From Ulota crispa (lineage: Eukaryota > Streptophyta > Bryopsida > Orthotrichales > Orthotrichaceae): DNA of 64,000 bases. Where the stretch lies: contig OY987251.1 of the NCBI GenBank assembly GCA_963920765.1, positions 3,846,501-3,910,500 of the forward strand. Direction: 5' to 3'. Below the pieces are notes generated by a model. That model searched no databases. It saw nothing but the letters and a program-made list of their open reading frames with translations, and was not told the origin of the DNA. The position numbers and the translations under genes were made by a program. Shown here one piece after another: positions 57,535 through 64,000 of this stretch; position 1 is the first letter of the stretch; each line of letters begins with the position of its first letter.

Positions 57535-60500
57535 ATGGCTCTTTGTAAGGAGCTCACTTCATCAGCAAGGTATTCTGCCAGGACCAACGATGCTTTCATC
57601 TCAACTTTCCAAAGTCCACGTCCGACCGCCACATTCTTTACGAATTTTGTGGCTTGTAGAGGACTCCGGGCTCCGGTGACGAATGGCACCAACGCGGAAT
57701 TCAAGCAATGGCGAATTAGGGCAGTGCAATTTGATGAGAGTGCGAATTTGCAAAGGTTCTACGCGACTTGCGAGGAAGGATTGGAGGAGATCCTGGCTGC
57801 CGAGCTTTCGTCTCCCCTCATCAACGTCTCGCAGGTAGAATTAGGGTTTGGTGGAGTGTCCTTTGTCGGCACTCAGAGGACGGGATATAACGCCAATCTT
57901 TGGCTGCGCACTGCAGACCGCGTGCTGTGTGAGCTCGCCCGCGGGCTCTTGCCTAAGGGCCGAATCGGAATTTACGACTTTGTGAGAGCAGCTGCAGATT
58001 GGCCTTTACTTCTCGTTGACGATGCCACACCTCGAATTTCACAATCAGGTGAGTATATTCTACCTTCTTCCTGTTACATAAAGGGAAAATTTCATGGATA
58101 CCCCTGAAGTTTGCCATATTTTCATAGATACCCCTGCTTTTTCAGAAAATTCACAAATACCCTTGGACCAAAAAATTTAGGCGTTTGTTTTGGTGTGCAT
58201 GTTACTTCCTTCTTCCTTTGTGCGCACATATAACAAGAAAGTAGCGTGCGTGTAAAGGGAGAAGGAAGTGACATGCACAACAAAACGAAGGCCTGAAAAT
58301 TTTGGTCCAAGGGTATTTGTGAAATTTCTGAAAAAGCAGGGGTATCTATGAAAATATGGCAAACTTCAAGGGTATCCATGAAATTTTCCCTTGATACTAT
58401 TGTTCACGTAATTTTTTTGATAAAGCATGCACTGAAAAGTAGCTTCTCTTAGAGTGTTGTGCGGGCTTGTTAGAATGCCACAATTCTCGCTTCGTAGTGT
58501 TTTGATTCGCTAAAGTTAAGGTTGTAGGGTTTAAGGTTTAAGCTCTTTGGATGTCCGGCCGTTGTGTGTGTCATTCTCTAGCGCACTTATGGAGATATAA
58601 GGGAGTGGATATTTTTTGCGTAGCTTTAAGCATTTTAACCAGTATGTATGTAAGATTGTGCTTTCATTGAGGAGATTGCTAAATAAAGCTCACTCAACTA
58701 CCGAGATCACTTTGGGTACTACAAGAGCCAAAGCCTCGTTGAGATTAAGTTTTAGTAACTCAATGTATGAATTCTTATGCAGTTCCAGTGTGAAGTTACA
58801 GACCACTATCAAAGAAACAGTAGACGACTCCATTTTCTATTCAAAGATGAGGGGACAGATCATCAAACCCGCCCGCCGGTAGAAACTTTGTGGGTTCTAC
58901 CCTGCATGTAGAACCCGCAGCTTCTCTCGTATGATAGGGGAGTTAGAATACGTCCATGGCTAGAATTCGATCGACCATTCAGTGACACAATCTACATGAC
59001 AGACAGAAAAATAATTGGGTGGGGGAAAGACTCAATTTTAGTATTAAGTTAGGTGAGAATTGGGTGGAAAAAGATTCAACTTTTTATGTTAAGATAGGTG
59101 AGTGGCCATCCACCAATTTGGCCAAGTCGTGGTCGTGACTACATATTTTTTTGCTAATTCAAAGCCAACCAAGTGTATTGGAATAGACAAGTTGCTATTG
59201 GTAACAAAGGTCAGTTATCAGAATATGGGATCAGGGTTCCCAACTGATGGTTTTGCTATCCTCCTTATGTGCAGCAAAGCGCTACAAACTCCGGAAATTC
59301 TCAGTTCAAATCAAATTACAAAATTCCGCTGATAACCACGCTTTGGTGTCCACTAGCGTGAGCAACGCAATCTGGGACTCGCTTCGTGATGGTTGTGGTC
59401 GACAGTGGCCTGAAAAAGAAGACGCAGTGAGCGTTCCTCTCGTTTTCCACGTGGACGGAGACTCGGCAGTTCTGTATCGAGATATGAGTGGGGTGAGCTT
59501 GTACAAGCGTGGGTATGGCGACACCACCACCACCACCACCACGGTTCAGTCGAAGGAGGGATTGGCAGCTGCCGTTTTGACAATTGCTGGGTGGAATCCC
59601 ATGGTGTTGGGATTTGGTGAAGCTAACAAGAATCCTACCCAAGACAAAAACCGAGTTCTTCTAGATCCCTTTTGTGGAACTGGGACTTTTCTTATACAAG
59701 CTGCTCTTATGGCGACTCACGTTGCACCTGGTTTGATGCGGCGACACTGGCCTTTCCAGGTAAGTAGAGTAGGATGTTGCTGTATTTTATACGATCTCCT
59801 GTGTTGTATACCGATGGGGTATTTGGGTAGCACATGAATCTCATTGGAGCTGTAAGTTTTAATCCAAGTCACAAACATACTACCGGTCACATAGGATTTA
59901 TTGAGAAAGTTTTTACATTTGTTTTAAAGCCTTTTTTTTCAAGTACTAAATGGTCCTCGTATGAATACAGCCAACACTTTGGGTAGACAACATCCTTTAG
60001 GGGTGAAGAAGCAAATGTCTGATATCAGGGTAAGGGCAGGCTTCCATGTGTCGGTGCCGTTGGAGAAGAGATGATCCAATGCGCTTACCGGAAGTTGGTA
60101 AAAGTTGGCGAACAAAGGTTTTGTCAAACACTTCGTAGGGAGGAAACAAGGGAAATTGTCAAGGAAATCTGATATGTGCTGAATTTCATAATGTGCTGTT
60201 GCCATCGATTTTGTAAATAAATAGCACAAGTGGATTTTTTAATCCAAATTGGGTGTATTATACACAGTTGGAAAGAAAATCTCTCTATGTTGGAAAATAT
60301 CTTCCCAATTTTTATATTACATGCCCCATTTGGAACAAAATAGCAGTTTCTCCGTACTTGTTTATAGACGGTCACTTAATTGTTGTGGCCTGTAGGTCAA
60401 TTTCAATCAGTGAAATTGGCCAAGTTCTTAGACAAAACATTATTCTTAAAACACAAAGACAAGCTTGAATCATGCTGACCAAGTTTGCCGGTTCTTTGAT

Positions 60501-62255
60501 TGCCAATTAACCACACTACCATGGATTGGTATTGCGATTTTGGCAAACTTCTCTGAACACGTGTTGTGGCTGTGATTCAGACATGGCATGATTATGATCA
60601 GAGAGCGTGGACAGAATGTCGAGATGCTGCAGTTTCAATGCAAGTTTCGTCTGTGTCAAGTTCTGCACGACTCATTGGAAACGACATGAACGAGGGGGCT
60701 CTCGCCAAATGCAAGAGATTTGCAAGAGCCGCTGGTGTGCTCCCTCTGCTGGATCTGAGCTGTGAAACATCTCGCCATTACCGTCCCCCCTGCACCCCCT
60801 CCCTCGTCGTCACCAATCCTCCGTGCGCACCACCTTTGACGTATTCTAGGTTTTGTGCACTTGCTCCTGATGCATGCATCCTGGTGCTTTAGAGTACAAA
60901 CCAAGTTCAAAGTCCCTAAAATCTAGAAATTCAGTAGAAGAAAAACCATGTCCACAAAGATTGCATAATGATCAAAATGAATAATTCTAGTCATTGTGGA
61001 CATGGTTTTCTTCTTGAGCTACTACCTTTTTCTTAGCGGCTGTTTAGGTCATGACACCTATTTGTGACCTTTACTTAAACGTGATCTCTCTCTAAACTTC
61101 TTGCCTAAAACGTGCATGACCTGAATATAGGAACCTAGAGTTGATTTCTGATTTGGTACAGCCCTTTAAAAATTCATAATTTGTTCATAACCGATGCTTA
61201 TCTAAAGCTTGCCAACGTGGTTCACTCTCATTGGGTCCTAGGATATTTTGTGCCACACATGTGGATGTACTTAATTTGCTAGCTTTTGGTGGACAAGATA
61301 TGACAACCACCTTAGTAAACAAGAGAGTCATGATTTTGAAATTTGAATTTTTCACTTAATTACTAACGCAACCAAGTCACACAAACTAAGATCAAATTAG
61401 GGTTTGAACGGCAAGAAACCGGTTATATAAGGTGAAAGGTGGGTTTGTTGGTGCAGATCATTGCCTGTGACCCCGCTTAGTGTACCGGCTTTGCGTGGTG
61501 CTGCAAACTAGCTCACAGTTGATAATTGGCTCCAAGTACCCTGTTGCCAAGTACATACAATGTCCAACAATTACATGCTAACACACATTAGGAATTTTTT
61601 TGGAGCAGATGTACTCCCTTTGTCTTGAAATAAGTGTCCCCGTTAGAAACTTGGGTCTTTTTCAGTACGTTTTGAGTAGGTTGTATGGAGACTTTCTTGA
61701 ACCCAATTTTCTATTTAGGTTGAAGCAAACACATCAATGTTCTTCATTGATTGTGGTGATATAATAGTTGGATCCGTATGAATATTGTATTTTACAGCGA
61801 CATTGGTATAAAAAAAAACATGAGATTCTAATATGAACACTTATTTTGGCGACAGAGGTAGTAGTAGCTTTTACAAAATTTGACGGCACTTTGGAAACTT
61901 GTGGTGCAGCCTTCGGGGAGAAGATGAGCGATTGCGCACATTATGGCAAGGCTTCGGCCAGTTCCTGAAGTCACAATGCCGGGGTGCTGATGTGTACGTC
62001 CTCTCCGAGAACGACTGGTTCACCCATGCCCTGCACATGCTGCCTGACCGCAAGTGGGACATGCAGCATCACAAGCAATGGCGTGGCAAATTGTCTGGTA
62101 GCAGAAACGAGAAACTCTTCGGTTCTCAGGAACGCAAGCTTCTTCATTATTATGTGCAGTCTCGGCGTGCTCAAGGAAATCCTTTGTCAGCCATTCCGTT
62201 TTCTTCACTGTCTCCTAAGGTAACCTTACCCATATCCGAGCGTTTAAGGGTTTAG
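57535..62255 (+). CDS. RlmL-like (THUMP and UPF0020) RNA methyltransferase, four exons
   Basis: Likely an AdoMet-dependent guanine-N2 methyltransferase of rRNA, probably in an organelle: the first 60 or so residues are rich in Ser, Thr, Arg and poor in acidic residues, like a transit peptide. Exons 57535-58048, 59275-59759, 60581-60840 (or ending 60822) and 61910-62255; both choices keep phase, giving about 534 or 528 residues. FYATCEEGLEEILAAEL (75-91) and ANLWLRTADRVL (120-131) are typical of the RlmL N-terminal/THUMP part. RGY (250-252) precedes the catalytic domain, DPFCGTGTFLIQAAL (302-316) is AdoMet motif I, and TNPP (411-414) is motif IV, but the usual Tyr/Phe/Trp-Gly after NPP is missing. 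A (ACC)n microsatellite encodes seven Thr (255-261). The last 12 codons and the stop lie inside a MITE (62216-62613). Confidence 0.85.
58081..58392. mobile_element. MITE, family B copy 2, in intron 1 of the methyltransferase gene
   Basis: Near-palindromic element of 312 bp: AAGGGAAAATTTCATGGATA pairs with TATCCATGAAATTTTCCCTT and the pairing extends inwards over most of the arms (CCCCTGAAGTTTGCCATATT, GCTTTTTCAGAAA, CCTTGGACCAA). It starts only 32 bases after the splice donor at 58049. Arms are more alike than in copy 1, so this is the younger insertion. Confidence 0.85.
59013..59105 (+). repeat. Short tandem duplication in intron 1 of the methyltransferase gene
   Basis: ATTGGGTGG(G)GGAAAGA(C)TCAA..TT(A)AGTTAGGTGAG appears twice, about 50 bp apart. 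Minor local duplication. Confidence 0.5.
59815..59990. repeat. Dispersed repeat, family J copy 2
   Basis: Partner of 11540-11728, here within intron 2 of the methyltransferase gene. Ends unclear. Confidence 0.5.
61614..61861. mobile_element. Stowaway-like MITE in intron 3 of the methyltransferase gene
   Basis: CTCCCTTTGTCTTGAAATAA on the left pairs with TTATTTTGGCGACAGAGGTAG on the right, and TA stands on both sides (61612-61613, 61862-61863). The end motif follows the Stowaway consensus CTCCCTCCGTTTC. The element lies about 48 bp before the acceptor of exon 4. Confidence 0.75.
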
Positions 62256-62613
62256 GGTACTTCAAGGTCTCGGAAAATTCAGGATTTTTTTTTGTAGGGT
62301 TAGCCTTCCAACAAGCTATCATGGAATGTAATTTTTGTGGACAAAAGTATTGTAGATTATTTTACATTTAAGGGCAAAGTTGCAGCTCATAGGTCCCTAT
62401 TAGCAACTCTAGACTACCCTTGAAACTGCTTGGATGTATTCCTATACATGTACTTGACGGTCCCAATCTTGAGCCTCCCACACTAGCTCCTAAACTAACA
62501 TGTGATTTGCTTGTGCAAGTGGCATTCATTGCTCCACTTTGGGTTCAAGAATGTGTGGAGATCACCCAAATGTAGAGCACGGCATTGCGGACCGCTCAGG
62601 TAGGTTACCTTAA
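62216..62613. mobile_element. Element of family A (copy 2) at the 3' end of the methyltransferase gene
   Basis: CTAAGGTAACCTTACCC on the left pairs with GGTTACCTTA on the right. It is related throughout to 1964-2374. The reading frame of exon 4 runs straight into it and ends at the element's own AGGGTTTAG (stop at 62253-62255). The first bases also read AAG|GTAACC, a possible splice donor. Confidence 0.75.
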
Positions 62614-64000
62614 TTCAATTCATCTAGATTTGTTGTGTGAAAACACAGAATTCCAACACTGGAGATAATGGTACTGTCACTTTCTAACTTCATAAAAAAA
62701 ACTGAGTCTTTTCCCTCACCTAGTCTTTTTCTCTTTGTTGTAGAATTTGTGTCACTCAAATAAATGCATTGCGTTGCGTGATTGGTCGATTTGACTTGAC
62801 CCTAGTCATAGAGACACCCCCACACCTCCCCTTTCTCACAATCTCCCCCTGTCTCTTGTGAGCAAAGTTGCAAGTTGTACTAGCAGGGTTTGCTTTCTCA
62901 CTATGAACATTGTTGCATATTATACAAGGAATGTTTCTATACCTCCCCTTTGATGTGCAGGGAGAATTGGCAATTAGTGTATTGCTAGCTCCGGTGAAAA
63001 TGCAAGATAATTGATTGAACTTTGAAGGTACATGATCAAATCTGGCCATTTTTTTAATAAAATGCATAATTATAGTATAAAGGTAGGCAACATCTAATGT
63101 ATTCTTGTGAAAAGTGGGAATTGCCGGATATTAGCATGTAAAGCTCATAAATCTCCCCAAACATTCTTCTCCTCTCTCATGTCCCCTCTTTCACGTGAGC
63201 AAAGGTACAAGTAGGGTTTCTACTTTGCAATCTGTTCCGTCATACTTCCAAAAGAAAAGCTTGCGAGACATTTTTTCAGGAGTGGATTTCTGTATGGGAA
63301 GTTTGGAAGTACTTTAAGTGGTGATTTTGAGAATGTTGGTGCTTGTTTATAGGTACTTTTTTTTGTCCTTTTGATGATTTTTTAGTCTCCATTGAGGGGG
63401 TGAAAGGTTTTTGTTGGTAATATGGATATTGTAATGTGAATTTTTTTTTTTCAAATTACTGCATTTGGAATTGTGACCACAAAGGGGCACTCTTTTCTTC
63501 GAGATGAGCTATTAGGATTTCAGGGTTTTGCATGTGTGTAACATGAAATGGTACACTAACTATGTTATGTGGGATTGGAGTTCAATTACAATGGGTGAAG
63601 GCTTAATGTGGCTCGCTACAATTATGTAATATGGAATGGACGTTGGGAGGAGTGTTGTTGAATATAATTTGCCAGTTATAGCGAGCGGCAAGAGTTGTGA
63701 GTGGGATTGGCAAATTATATTCAACAACATTCCTCCCAAAGTCCATTCCGTTGAGTAATCATCTCTTGTAAGGTATTTTTGACTAGTGGTTGCCATTCAT
63801 TTAGGGTTTATATACACTTTCAATGCTATTGGGAGGATTATGTTGGATTGCAAAAAGGCGTCCTAAAAAGCTCATAATACCGAGCAAGAGCTGATTACGT
63901 AAAAGACAATATTTTTAGTTACTTGGGTTTATCCTATTAGTGAAGACCCTCAATATTACTAGTCTTTTTGTAATGTTTTCAACCTTCTAACCAAATAAAG
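62614..64000. other. 3' flank and gene-free stretch
   Basis: No gene recognised. Two related CT-rich spots (62815-62860 and 63160-63200: CTCCCC.. CTCTTGTGAGCAAAG versus CTCTTTCACGTGAGCAAAG) with AAGTTGTACTAGCAGGGTTTG versus ACAAGTAGGGTTTCT suggest an old duplication. A hairpin lies at 63633-63749. Confidence 0.45.
63633..63749. repeat. Compact hairpin, 43-bp arms
   Basis: GGAATGGACGTTGGGAGGAG pairs with the right arm ending CTCCCAAAGTCCATTCC, and inwards TGTTGTTGAATATAATTTGC pairs with GCAAATTATATTCAACAACA; about three mismatches in 43 bp, loop about 30 bases. Suits either a tiny MITE or a small-RNA precursor. Confidence 0.7.

Noticed and set aside
1..64000. Telomere-like arrays (TTAGGG/TTTAGGG words)
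   Set aside because: The many TTTAGGGG and CCCCTAAA words are single and sit at element ends; the only tandem one is the telo box at 57339.
1..64000. Intact LTR retrotransposon or autonomous DNA transposon
   Set aside because: No reverse transcriptase, integrase or transposase motif was seen in any frame.
1..64000. CRISPR array or prokaryotic operon structure
   Set aside because: No regularly spaced identical repeats, and the genes have introns and large spacers.

Overview
The window looks like nuclear DNA of a streptophyte plant. The genes are broken by GT-AG introns, and the asparagine synthetase and RABA-type Rab GTPase are of plant type. Intergenic DNA is AT-rich and full of short non-autonomous transposons, and genes are far apart (about 20 kb gaps). 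A seedless land plant is my guess, with low confidence; nothing in the sequence fixes the species.

Layout: 1-20.3 kb is gene-free and made largely of inverted-repeat elements, plus one decayed membrane-protein fragment near 8.4 kb. 20.3-25.7 kb holds a complete ten-exon glutamine-dependent asparagine synthetase with a readable promoter. 26-46 kb is gene-free, with MITE clusters, hairpins, a tRNA-related SINE candidate and a 0.7 kb minisatellite. 46.7-49.5 kb holds a two-exon RABA-type GTPase whose leader carries a 315-bp tandem duplication. 53.2-56 kb holds a five-exon gene for an inward-rectifier (Kir/IRK family) channel-like protein whose selectivity filter lacks GYG. 57.3-62.3 kb holds a four-exon RlmL-like (THUMP plus UPF0020) RNA methyltransferase, with MITEs in its introns and one forming its 3' end. 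62.6-64 kb is gene-free.

Two things stand out. (1) The Kir-type channel reads without a break over 347 codons with good splice sites, but the usual T-V/I-G-Y-G filter aligns with T-F-G-G-T. (2) At least thirteen elements of 81-940 bp share a terminal rule: TTAA, then CCC(C/T), at one end and (A/G)GGG or GGC, then TTAA, at the other. This fits piggyBac-superfamily MITEs with TTAA target duplications. Two pairs sit head to head and share a single central TTAA. One 0.9 kb family (two copies) carries a conserved exon-like reading frame.

The four genes show no operon-like or pathway relation: amino-acid metabolism, membrane traffic, an ion channel and RNA modification. What links them is the transposon load; the same element families occur in introns and in intergenic DNA, which shows that all four genes are native to one genome. 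No database search could be run, so family assignments rest on motifs read from the translation.
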